NCBI GenBank assembly: GCA_001839685.1
Contig: MLAK01000594.1
Span: 77,445 to 141,444, forward strand
Reading direction: 5' to 3'
Length of the DNA: 64,000 bases
Origin: Tritrichomonas foetus
Lineage: Eukaryota; Parabasalia; Tritrichomonadida; Tritrichomonadidae
Below are positions 30,967 to 40,340 of the stretch, piece by piece. A program made the translations under genes and the position numbers. Each line of letters opens with the position of its first letter. Positions within the stretch are counted from its first letter, which is position 1. The notes below the pieces were generated by a model. The model was not told where the DNA came from. It did not search any database and worked only from the letters and a program-made list of their open reading frames with translations.

Positions 30967-31897
30967 TGTAATAAGTTAATTAATAAATTATCAATTCAAT
31001 TTAAATTATTTGGCTATTCAATTTAGAGTTAATCGGCTATTTTTCTTCAATTTATTGACGATTCCTTCAATTTCGATTCATGAAATTTAAATGGTGAACT
31101 TTTTGAAATTGTAAATGAAAAATTCAAAGAATACGGAACTGATTTTTGAATTACTTTAACGTATGAAAAATTTTACCGAAACTTTTTGTTAAAACTTCTT
31201 TCATTAGGAAAATTAACATGTTTTATAATCTCACCTCTGACAAATCTCATATTTTTGTTATAAAACAAAGGGATTTTGAATTGTTTCTTTGGTTATATAT
31301 CATATGTATGATTTCGAGCGAAATAATTTGTTTTTTAAATGAGCGAAATTCACATCACTTGAATCGATAAATTGTTGGATCATGTACTCGAATAATATGT
31401 ATAGCTGTGATTTGTGATGAGTTATATGATATATGATGTACCATTAATGAATCTATTAATAGATGATATATATTCGAAACCAGAAAGGTAATCCATCTGA
31501 AAGCTTTGCCAAAATATCGAAATGTCTATTTGTCTAAACAAATGAAATGAAATGATTTCATCAAGTCTTTACTCATAATCAATCGAAAATAAAATTCTAA
31601 AGAAAATTAGAGAAGCATTCATATCATTTTTCATTAAAATCTTAAAATTGGTTACGAATCAATTATGAGTAATATCATTATCAACAAGCACAATAGAATT
31701 GTGATCAATGATTCATTAAAAAGTCGCTATTTGACCCTAATTCTTTTGAATGAAAATTCATGGCAATTAGGATTGAAAAGTCAGTTTTTCAAATTGAAAA
31801 AAAGTGTCAATGGTAATTGAAAATTCAATTAATAATTCAATTTGATGTGTAACTGAAACATTGATTTGGTAAAATTTTTCATTTTATTCTTTGTTAA
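30967..31897. other. Divergent intergenic region, no gene seen
   Basis: About 930 AT-rich bases between the divergent 156-residue protein gene and the CAP gene. It contains short self-complementary words (for example AATTGAAAATTCAATT near 31820) and an Inr-like TCATT at 31879-31883. No ORF or RNA gene is supported. Confidence 0.5.
31879..31883 (+). promoter_or_regulatory. Candidate trichomonad initiator (Inr)
   Basis: TCATT matches the Trichomonas TCA-Y-(T/A) Inr; its A is 17 bases from the ATG at 31898, the usual leader length in these organisms. Confidence 0.4.
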
Positions 31898-33508
31898 ATG
31901 AGTGCTTGGTACCAAGATACTTTCTATGAGAATGGAAATATTGATCCAGAGTTATTGAAAGCTGTTGGATCAAGTAACAATACACCATTAATCTATGCGA
32001 ACTCATCCATTATCAATCCTTCAAATGAAGCTTCACATGTTAAATTAGTACTCATAAATTCTTCTAATGGCAAAAAAGTAGTGAAAGATATAAGATCAAT
32101 TGGACCTAAATCTATCTCACGCTATGCAGAAATTAAATTTGGAAGATTATATAAGCAAACATCAGTTTGCAAGGACACAGATGAAAATACATTTAATAAC
32201 GAATGGGAAACTAAGTTTGGAGTAAAAAATGCAAGGTCTCGACAATTTCATCCAACAATCCAGCCAAAATCTGAAATAAGGAAAAAGGATGAAGCCCCAA
32301 CTTCAAGCTATGGAAAAAGGACTCAGACAATTAAAGAAATCACAAAATCAACACCCAAACTTTTATCCACAATAGCTAACATCAATACTTCTTCTAAAAT
32401 TCAAACAAATCATAATAAACCAGAAGTTACTAAAGTTCAACTTACGAAGGCATCACCAAAAACAATACTAAATCACAACCCTTTAAATCCAGACAATGGA
32501 TCCAAAAAAACAACTTTTGGTCAGACACAATCACCAGACCTAAGAAATGTATCAACTTCAAATGACGTAACATATTCAAAACTTTCTCAGTTTAATGTTA
32601 CAACTCCAATAAAACCCAAATTAAGTGTTTTTAAAGGGGTAGATATTGAGGCAAAAAATGTGAATACCAATAGAGTTGATTCAGGTAACAATAAAAATGA
32701 TTCAGGTAACAATGATTTGAGATATGGTACAGTAGTCGAAGAAAATATCTGTCTGAGAATTATGAATGAAGAAAGGCGTAAAGAAGGAAAGCCTCCTCTA
32801 AAACTAATGCCAAAATTAACTGCAATAGCACAACCACATTCAATTGCAATGATTCTCAAACAGGTTCCAGTGGGCCATCAAGGAGCACAACAGCGTTTCG
32901 ATCAAATGACAGGCTCAAATGGATGTGGAGAAAATGTTGCAATGAACCATAATCATGCTCATCCAATTGAATCAATGACTGAAGGTTGGCTAAAATCGCC
33001 AGGTCATCGGGCAAACATTTTGGGAAACTTTACGCATGTCGGAAATGCATTTGTTACCAATAATAAAGGGACATGGTATGGAACACAACTTTTTGGACAC
33101 TTCCCAAATGAAATTGCAAATGAAGTAAAAGTTCTAACACCTGAAGAAGAACGAACAATTATTAATGAGATCAATAAGATGCGCAAACAAAAAGGGCTCA
33201 GTCAAGTATCCCATAATCCAGGATTGAAAGAGGTAGCTGAAGATGAAGTTGTAAAAATAGCAACAAAACAAATCGAACTAGGGCAAGGTGATTTCAAAAA
33301 ACGATGTAATTACTTTTTCTCAAGAGGAAAGCACAGTTATTCTGAACAAAGAGGATCTCAATATTTCGCCAATAGCTTATCATCATTTAGGAATCAAATT
33401 ATTAAATCATTAGAAAGTGAATTTTCTAATAACAAAATTAGAGAAATTAGTATGTCAATAGCCGTGGTCGACGGGTATTATGCGTTTTATTTTGCTTTCC
33501 TAGATTAG
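31898..33508 (+). CDS. CAP/SCP-domain protein with a second degenerate CAP-like domain, 536 aa
   Basis: Residues ~1-110 are a small unassigned region (MSAWYQDTFYENG...), and ~110-275 are Ser/Thr/Lys/Asn-rich and disordered. A CAP (SCP/TAPS) domain follows at ~283-410: IMNEERRKEGKPPLKLMPKLTAIAQPHS, then GHQGAQQRF, GCGENVAM, SPGHRANILGNFTHVG and GTWYGTQLFG. These hold the family's His and Glu positions. Residues ~418-536 start again with EEERTIINEINKMRKQKGLSQVSHNPGLKEVAEDE, the same N-terminal helix pattern, but lack GENVA and the GHR motif, so this looks like a degenerate second copy. CAP proteins are normally secreted; here no signal peptide is present. The start is the first ATG. Confidence 0.8.
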   Translation: MSAWYQDTFYENGNIDPELLKAVGSSNNTPLIYANSSIINPSNEASHVKLVLINSSNGKKVVKDIRSIGPKSISRYAEIKFGRLYKQTSVCKDTDENTFNNEWETKFGVKNARSRQFHPTIQPKSEIRKKDEAPTSSYGKRTQTIKEITKSTPKLLSTIANINTSSKIQTNHNKPEVTKVQLTKASPKTILNHNPLNPDNGSKKTTFGQTQSPDLRNVSTSNDVTYSKLSQFNVTTPIKPKLSVFKGVDIEAKNVNTNRVDSGNNKNDSGNNDLRYGTVVEENICLRIMNEERRKEGKPPLKLMPKLTAIAQPHSIAMILKQVPVGHQGAQQRFDQMTGSNGCGENVAMNHNHAHPIESMTEGWLKSPGHRANILGNFTHVGNAFVTNNKGTWYGTQLFGHFPNEIANEVKVLTPEEERTIINEINKMRKQKGLSQVSHNPGLKEVAEDEVVKIATKQIELGQGDFKKRCNYFFSRGKHSYSEQRGSQYFANSLSSFRNQIIKSLESEFSNNKIREISMSIAVVDGYYAFYFAFLD

Positions 33509-34761
33509 TTTTTGAAAGTAAACTAATTAAAAAACTATTACTGTATTTAAATAGTGATTATAAACATATGCTGTTACAAAATAAACTAGTTTCATATATT
33601 ACAATGATTCTTAAAGACATAATAAGAGGTGATACCTTCCGCTATGTTCAGATTAATGAATAAGGATCACACAATAACGATGATGAATTTTGGTTATCAT
33701 TAATCGAATTTATAGTTATGCTTTCCCTAATAAATATTAAATTCCATGCATTTCTATAATGTTTTCACCTTTTTTGTATTCTTTTATGTATTTATTTATT
33801 AAAGACGATGATTTCCTAAATATTAGTCCTTTATCGACATAGATTCACCTGCGAGAACAGAATTATTCCGCTCATTTTTGAATTTGATAGAAAAGAATAC
33901 GCCTTTAGGAAATACTATAGATCTAAAATTATAAAATAATATATGCTTACAGGTGAGTTTATCATTATTCATTTAATCATCAAAATCAGGAAATCCATGG
34001 CAAAATTAAAAACAAATATTCAATTCAAATAGGAGGTGAACAAATGCTTCCATCAAAATATTTATTTTTTTTTTGAAACCTCATGGTGAAGAACATTTTA
34101 AATTGCATTAATAATGTATAGATTGTTTCATATCAAGAGGTTTACCATATGAATTTTCGCCTGTATTTTCCCAAGCCAATGTTTCGCATTGTGAATGAAT
34201 GAATGAATTACCCCAAGTACAATTTTTCATGAAATGAAAAGTTTTACAGAAGAAGGTATTGAATGAAATGAATGCTACTCAGCAATTTTACATGTAATTT
34301 TATTTGGTATACCCTATTCGCAATATTAGCAATAACATATTTATATAACCTTGATGTCGATTATATTAGCGACATTAAATCATCATATAAATAAATTCAA
34401 CTAAGGAAGAATATAAATATTTTTCTTTCATTCAATAACTCTCTTCATTATTAATTAAAGAAGAAGTTTTCATATTTTGTTCGTGTCTATTTTCATTTTC
34501 ACTCTGAAGAGTTTATAAATTAAAAACAACTTAATCAATATTGGACCAGGTGATTTATTAATTAGCATCACATTATATAAATTTCAAAAAGAAATGATTT
34601 CAACAGCCATTCAATTTATTTAGCCTAAACCACTCAAAACTGGTTAAGAAATCATGAAATAAAAACTTTTGAATGAAAGTATTTCATTATCAAATTTGAC
34701 TACTCTGAAATCACTTTTTGATACAAAAGCATTAGAAAAAGTAAACTTTTTTAAATAAAAA
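33509..34761. other. Intergenic region, no gene seen
   Basis: About 1.25 kb of AT-rich DNA with only a short GAAT microsatellite near 34193-34210. I found no ORF with protein-like composition, no tRNA and no long inverted repeat. It holds the promoter of the SCAR gene at its right end. Confidence 0.5.
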
Positions 34762-36162
34762 ATGTTTCCTGCACGCCCTATTGTTCCTCTCGATGAACAC
34801 GAAGGTGTTAAAAATATTGACAGTGTTCAAAGAGACATGTCAATCTCTGTTCTCAGCGGTATCAGAATAGCCGGTTTACTTCGCCAAGCCGAATGCCTCA
34901 CTTCATATGCATTGGATATGTTCAAGGATCTCACCGAAATCACAGATAGCATCTGCGAACGTGTTACCAGTATTCAAAGCCGAGCTTCTGCCCTCAAAAG
35001 GAACGCCTCCAGTAGCATAAATTCGTTCGTTAGCAAATCTAACGAATGGGAGCTCAACGAAGGAATGATGAAGAGCACATATCAGCCGCCACCTAAAGAG
35101 CAGTTCACCCTCAGGAAAATCAGGCTTGTCAGTGCAATGGAGGAGCTCGCAGATAGGCCACCAGATTTCTCACAATTCAACGATTTGGAGCGAAAAGTTG
35201 CCGCCAAGACAGGTAGCTCAGCAGAACCAGCCGATTTCAACAAATACTTCTCCGATCCAACATTCTTCGAAGCCCAATATATTAAGGAAGTTCTCGAACA
35301 GATGGCCAAAGAAAGAGAGGAGAAGAAGCGTATCTACAAACAACAGAAGGCTAAAGAAAAGGAAGAAAAACGTCTCAGACAAGAATTGAAACAGAAGCAT
35401 ACTGGAAACGATGCCGGCCAAAATGATGCCATTAGTTCAGCCATTTCACAGCCACCACAGGCCCCAACTGGCTTGGTAATGCCTCCACCAAAAGGACAGG
35501 CCAGACACGAAGCTATTCCTGCATCTCTCGCTCGCGGCAATGCTCCAGTTACAACAACATACAGGCCAACTCAGATTTCAGCCAAGCCATCGCAGCCCAA
35601 GAAGAAGCGAACACAGGCAACTGTCGCCTTTGGTGGAACAACATCGTCTAGCCAGCCAGCAGACTCATATAGTGCACCACCACCATCACAAAGCCAACCA
35701 TCCAATAACTATAGCGCACCACCACCGCCTCCACCACCAGGAGGTGCACCACCACCACCACCGCCTCCACCACCACCACCACCACCTCCTCCTCCTCCAC
35801 CGCCAACATCGATGGCAGCAGTCGCAAAGTCTGGCGGAGGTGGAGGAGCACCAGGTGACCCATTCGCAGGAATCGGAAGCGTCCAACTCAAGAAGGTCTC
35901 AGATACTGATCGACCAGCACCAGAGCCAGCGGGTTCAGCTATGTCCCACATTGATCTCATTAAATTTGGAAAGTTTTCACTCAAGAAGGTCGACAATTCC
36001 AAGCCAATGGGACCTCCTCCAAAGAGGACAGAACCACCAAAGGATACAAGTGCTCTCACAGTCCAAGAAATTCTCCAACAGGCTGCCGCAATCAGAGATG
36101 CTGTCGCATGCTCAGACTCATCCGAATCAACTGAAGATGATTCATCTTCGACTTCATGGTAA
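34762..36162 (+). CDS. SCAR/WAVE-family activator of the Arp2/3 complex, 466 aa
   Basis: The layout is that of SCAR/WAVE. An N-terminal SCAR-homology domain (~25-90: SVQRDMSISVLSGIRIAGLLRQAECLTSYALDMFKDLTEITDSICERV) is followed by a Lys/Glu-rich helical region, a long polyproline tract (~315-350) for profilin, two WH2-like actin-binding motifs (PFAGIGSVQLKKV and LIKFGKFSLKKV), a central amphipathic helix (VQEILQQAAAIRDAV) and an acidic tail ending in Trp (STEDDSSSTSW), the expected Arp2/3-binding end. It should drive branched actin assembly downstream of Rac within a WAVE complex. The gene is clearly richer in GC and C-ending codons than its neighbours, suggesting high expression. The stop overlaps TAAA. 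Confidence 0.9.
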   Translation: MFPARPIVPLDEHEGVKNIDSVQRDMSISVLSGIRIAGLLRQAECLTSYALDMFKDLTEITDSICERVTSIQSRASALKRNASSSINSFVSKSNEWELNEGMMKSTYQPPPKEQFTLRKIRLVSAMEELADRPPDFSQFNDLERKVAAKTGSSAEPADFNKYFSDPTFFEAQYIKEVLEQMAKEREEKKRIYKQQKAKEKEEKRLRQELKQKHTGNDAGQNDAISSAISQPPQAPTGLVMPPPKGQARHEAIPASLARGNAPVTTTYRPTQISAKPSQPKKKRTQATVAFGGTTSSSQPADSYSAPPPSQSQPSNNYSAPPPPPPPGGAPPPPPPPPPPPPPPPPPPPTSMAAVAKSGGGGGAPGDPFAGIGSVQLKKVSDTDRPAPEPAGSAMSHIDLIKFGKFSLKKVDNSKPMGPPPKRTEPPKDTSALTVQEILQQAAAIRDAVACSDSSESTEDDSSSTSW

Positions 36163-36310
36163 AGCAAGCCATTTTTTCATTTATTCTTTTCATTATATTT
36201 CCCAAACTTATTCTTTACTTGTTCCCAATGAAAACAATTCCCATTACCGAAGTTTTCTTTCATTCATTTGTGTGAATTTGAGATGAACATGAAAGGCAGG
36301 ATTTCGTCCT

Positions 36311-36327
36311 ATGAGTTTTGCTTTTGA
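36311..36327 (+). promoter_or_regulatory. Upstream motif shared by two candidate RNA genes (copy B)
   Basis: ATGAG at 36311-36315 and TTTTGA at 36322-36327, 17 bases before the 5' stem arm of candidate RNA B. The same two words precede copy A at a similar distance. Confidence 0.3.
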
Positions 36328-36344
36328 AAACTTCAAATGGATGA

Positions 36345-36490
36345 AATGTGATGTGAATTTGACGACTACCTCGACTCATTTGGCCATTGGAGGAAGCGCT
36401 GGCGCGTGACCACGGCTCCGGTTCGCTTCTCTTCATCCTCGATGTTCACTCACCGAAGCGACAAAGAACCAGCAAAGTTCACATCACATT
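36345..36490 (+). ncRNA. Candidate structured small RNA, copy B
   Basis: About 146 nt closed by a 13-bp stem: AATGTGATGTGAA (36345-36357) pairs with TTCACATCACATT (36478-36490). Twelve of these bases are identical to the stem of copy A at 28132-28214. The block ACAAAGAACCAGCA before the 3' arm is also shared. Between them copy B has ~60 extra bases, GC-rich, with an internal helix possible between GAAGCG and CGCTTC (around 36401 and 36424). TTTGGCCTTTATTTGACC follows 24 nt after the stem, as in copy A. The identity of the RNA is unknown. Confidence 0.5.
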
Positions 36491-36514
36491 AACCCTCAGC
36501 TGAGTTCCTCAATT

Positions 36515-36532
36515 TTTGGCCTTTATTTGACC
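36515..36532 (+). promoter_or_regulatory. Shared downstream element of candidate RNA B
   Basis: TTTGGCCTTTATTTGACC, identical to 28238-28255 and at the same distance from the stem, preceded by a T-run. Its role (3'-end signal or part of the RNA) is unknown. Confidence 0.35.
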
Positions 36533-36540
36533 TTTCAGTT

Positions 36541-38045
36541 AACAATTTCAAAACTTATAGACAAATGAATCCACAAGACATTGTTTTTTCGATGAAGCTT
36601 TGATCAGAGGTGATAAGCTATCTTCTCTTTCGATCCTTAATTAACCTACGATTTGTTTATCGTCAATAATTGATCGCTCATGCCTTTGATTATATCAATT
36701 TATACAATTCACGAAAAACAATTTAATGATGGCTGACGAATCTCTGAATAACCAGGTGAAAAAGCACAAAATCCACTCGCATTATATTCGATTCAAAAAC
36801 TTGTTGGTTCACGTATCGATATGTTGTCAAACCCATTTTTTTTCATATCTTATGATTTTCACGAGATGATGAACAAATTTCACGGAATTTTCTACACATT
36901 TTTAACACCGCCACGCAAAAAAAGTGATATCTTATATTCGATTCGTATGGAATGAGGAAAAAAAACTCTAATGAATATCTTTGCTGTAGCAAATTAACTT
37001 TTGGATCACCAATTGATGCATTCATGAAACAATGGAAATCCAGATGTTGAAAAAATGCATTCTTCAAGATTGAACCACACATTAATATCGCCGATAGAAA
37101 TTCAAACAAATTTCATAATCAATTGAATTATTCAATTTCCGAATATTCCATGAAATAACTAAACTGGCTCCAAAAAATGGAAAGTACGATAAACACAAAA
37201 AGTTATTATTTTCATTCAATAATACTTTCCATATTCTGGAACCAATTTAGTTTTTATCAATCAGACATTACTCAGAGATATACACAATTAAATCTCCTCA
37301 TTGTTGATCATTGATATTCAAAATCAGGACAAGATATGGTGATAAGAGTTATGATTTTTGTCTAATTGAAAAATTAACCTATTCGAAAAAATAATCATCA
37401 GAATTTGTCATATGATTTGAATATAATGAAAATCATTGAATATAATAAAAATTTGAATAACGATAATAGTTTTTTATACTCCAATTACTCCAAAAAAGGA
37501 AATTGTCACGAGTCGATGTCCCGACATTTCCATCTGAATTTGAATTTCTTCTGAAAATTTTGAATTATTTTTAATTTTGAAAGGAAATAGTAAAAAGAAT
37601 TTTTCCTTTCATAATATAAAATAGTATTGATGAAAATATGAACTTCTCGTGATGTGAAATGTCAATTAACTAAGATATTCTATAGAATTTTTCAAAGCGT
37701 GCATTTTTGAAAAAGTCATTTATCGTCCGAACCTCAACTTTTTGTAATATAATATTCATAATTGTGAGGAATTGAAAAGTCTCATAAAGAAGTTTAATAA
37801 TTTTCTCAAATAAATTTTACCAATAAAAAATTGAATTTGATTTTTGTAAATTTATTGAAACAATGTATTAGCCAATTGAAAATATTTTCGAAAGCGTTGA
37901 AATGCGGTACTATAATCATAGAATTTTTTTTATTAAAACATTGAAAAATTATCAGATTCTGTGAAAGAGCATCGAATTCTTTGAAATATCATCCAATTCT
38001 GTGAAATATTATTGATAGTTTGAATGAATTTTAGAGATTATTCAA
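36541..38045. other. Intergenic region with one long hairpin
   Basis: About 1.5 kb without a supported gene. It contains the inverted repeat at 37157-37252 listed separately. A minus-strand frame at 36843-37109 starts with TTG and has no protein-like character. Confidence 0.5.
37157..37252. repeat. Imperfect inverted repeat (hairpin), 30-nt arms
   Basis: The arm 37157-37186 (AACTAAACTGGCTCC...) is complementary to 37223-37252 (TACTTTCCATATTCTGG...) at about 26 of 30 positions, with a 36-nt loop. It could be a structured RNA, a terminator or a remnant of a small inverted-repeat element. Confidence 0.55.
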
Positions 38046-39680
38046 ATGACACAGGAAATCGTACCGATTTGCGAACTCCTTGAGCCAGATCAACTGAAAC
38101 AAGCCGAACTCATTCAGGACCTCCAATCATGGCTCTTTGATCTTTCAACAGAAAATTACAACTTCACGCGCCAAAATATTATTGATTCGGTTTTCATCAA
38201 ATCCAAAGATGGAGTTGAGCAACTTGCGCGCAACATTTTTTTTGCAGGTAGGTTTCGGGCGATGAATATTGAATTGCTATCAGACTTAGTAAGCGAATTG
38301 AACTCGAGATCGTCAGAAAAAAATTCATTAAAATATTTGAAGGATTTTTTGATGGAATCTTTTTTTTCGAAAGCATTCCACGATGAATATTCATACAAAG
38401 AAACTTGGCGCTATTTTTTTCTCTATCAGTGCATGAAAAGAAAAGTTTATTCTGATATTGAAATCATTTACCAAATAAAATTATTTTATCAAAATCACCT
38501 CGTAAAGGAAAAAGAAATTGGTTTATATAAAATTATTTGTGCTTGGTTCGCCCCAGAAATTGAGAAAAATGCCCCTGAACTATTTGCCACTTTTGAAGAA
38601 GCTGAAAGTATAGATGCAGTTGATGAAAATGATTCAAATGAAAATAAAACAAACGATAACAATTATGAAGAGCTCAATGAAACAACAAATCTTAAAGAAA
38701 AGAATGAAAATGACAATAATGAAACAGAAATTAATGAAACTGAAAAAATTAATCAAAATTCTGAACAAATTGAAGAAAATAACTTAAATAATCATATAAA
38801 TAATAATGATAATTATAACGAAGCTGTTCAATTGGAAGACAATAATCAAATTCCCAATATTTTTATTCATTCAACTCATAAAGATTCTTTAGAAAATGAA
38901 AATAATAATGATGAACAGAACAATAATTCAACGAATTGTTATAATAATCATTATTTTCATCATAAATGTCATACTGATTCATCTTATGGTTTGGAAGAAG
39001 ATAACGATCTTCCACCCATTATTTTCCAAGGTAATGAAGAAAACGAAACTCGAGTTTTTGATGTTTTAAAAAATCAAGGATTTGATCTTGAAACTTTCAA
39101 AGCAGATAATTGGGCATTTTATAACCAATGTCGTGATTTTGGATATACAATAGATCCTCTTGTATATGCCTTAATTACTGATAATGATGATGAACTTCAA
39201 TCTTTAACTTCTTCTCCAAATTTTGAGACCGAAACTATCATTGATCCCTCACTTTTTTCACGTTCAGCAATTTTGCAAGACAATACGACACCGATTTGCT
39301 TTGCTGCAGCAATGGGCGCAGTTAAGTGTTTTAAATTCCTTCTTGTTAATAATGCTGTCCTTGAGTGTGAAACAATGAATGAATATTCAACAACAATTGC
39401 TTCTTTTGCCGTTGCTGGCGGTTCAAATGAAATTGTTCGATTGTTATATCAAAAGAACTGTGATTTCCAAGAAGCTTTATTTGTTGCTGTTCAATATCAT
39501 CGTACTGATATTTTTAAATGGCTTTATCAAAACGTTCTTTCTGTTGATATTGAAACAAGCAGTTTACGATATGGAACTTTACTTCATCGTGCAGCTAAAT
39601 CGAATAATGTAACATTGTCTATTTTCTGTATGGAACATCGTTGTGATGTGAATCGGCCTGTTGCAAATCGTTTTAATTAA
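38046..39680 (+). CDS. Ankyrin-repeat protein, main ORF, 544 aa
   Basis: The N-terminal ~190 residues (ICELLEPDQLKQAELIQDLQSWLFDLS...) form a helical region typical of trichomonad ankyrin proteins. Residues ~195-325 are an Asn/Glu-rich disordered stretch. From ~375 on, ankyrin repeats appear: NTTPICFAAAMGAVKCFKFLLVNNAVLECE, YSTTIASFAVAGGSNEIVRLLYQKNCD, QEALFVAVQYHRTDIFKWLYQNV and GTLLHRAAKSNNVTLSIFCMEHRCDVNRPVAN. The frame ends at a TAA inside a repeat, but ankyrin sequence continues downstream in another frame (39704-40051). The true gene is therefore probably longer, interrupted by a T-rich insertion that begins GTTTTAATT at 39670. The function is presumably protein binding; no partner is evident. 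Confidence 0.75.
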   Translation: MTQEIVPICELLEPDQLKQAELIQDLQSWLFDLSTENYNFTRQNIIDSVFIKSKDGVEQLARNIFFAGRFRAMNIELLSDLVSELNSRSSEKNSLKYLKDFLMESFFSKAFHDEYSYKETWRYFFLYQCMKRKVYSDIEIIYQIKLFYQNHLVKEKEIGLYKIICAWFAPEIEKNAPELFATFEEAESIDAVDENDSNENKTNDNNYEELNETTNLKEKNENDNNETEINETEKINQNSEQIEENNLNNHINNNDNYNEAVQLEDNNQIPNIFIHSTHKDSLENENNNDEQNNNSTNCYNNHYFHHKCHTDSSYGLEEDNDLPPIIFQGNEENETRVFDVLKNQGFDLETFKADNWAFYNQCRDFGYTIDPLVYALITDNDDELQSLTSSPNFETETIIDPSLFSRSAILQDNTTPICFAAAMGAVKCFKFLLVNNAVLECETMNEYSTTIASFAVAGGSNEIVRLLYQKNCDFQEALFVAVQYHRTDIFKWLYQNVLSVDIETSSLRYGTLLHRAAKSNNVTLSIFCMEHRCDVNRPVANRFN

Positions 39681-39701
39681 ATTATTTATGCGACTTTTTC
39701 C

Positions 39702-40051
39702 TGGATGATAAAACACCACCTTTAAGTGAAGCAATTCAGTTTAAAGCAATTGATGTTGCAAAATTGGTATTAAGCCACAGAGACATGACTTTGGTTCCAC
39801 AAGCTGAAAAACAAGACTCTTTGGTTTTTGAACTGATTTATGCTCACAATCATGAAATTATGCCGCTTTTTATTCGACACAAAACATTTGATAATGCTTT
39901 ACAAGAAGTTTTAATTTTTAATTTTTGAAGTTTTTTTTTTATTTTTTATAAAAGACGAACCAATTTTGAAACACTGCTAAAAAGGTGCGAGGAGTTTGGA
40001 ATAACAGAATTAATAGATTACTTTCATAGACAAGGAATTACATCTGAATAA
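39702..40051 (+). other. Downstream ankyrin segments of the 38.0-kb gene, split by insertions
   Basis: 39704-39907 encodes DDKTPPLSEAIQFKAIDVAK... up to NALQE, a clean ankyrin continuation in a frame offset from the main ORF. A 48-nt T-rich insertion (39908-39955, beginning GTTTTAATTT) contains an in-frame TGA. 39956-40051 then reads RTNFETLLKRCEEFGITELIDYF... and stops with TAA, the normal end of such proteins. Removing 39670-39701 (32 nt) or 39678-39703 (26 nt), together with 39908-39955, would give one frame. A strict GT-AG removal at the second site leaves one extra base. Whether these are introns or lesions is open. Confidence 0.6.
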
Positions 40052-40340
40052 TAGAAAGAAAATTGTATTATATTATATTAAGAATTATATTAGAATAATA
40101 TATATTAGATAGATTTAAGCAAACTGTGATTTTTTGTAAATAATTGTGATTGATTCGGTTCTATTTTATTAAATTTTTTCCCATCTGTATTATTTTTATC
40201 CTGAGATGATTTTTAAATTGATTAGTATAATCTATTCTGATATTTTAGAAACCCTTTTTATGTTTGATCAGAGAAATAGAACATGGTTTGTGGAATGAAA
40301 TCTAATTTACTAATGAACAGTATGGAAGGAAAATCAATGA

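Noticed and set aside
35540..36286. His/Gln/Pro-rich frames overlapping the SCAR gene on both strands
   Set aside because: Shadows of the polyproline and GC-rich part of the SCAR gene in other frames.
36843..37109. 88-codon minus-strand frame
   Set aside because: Begins with TTG, no ATG near the start, composition looks random.
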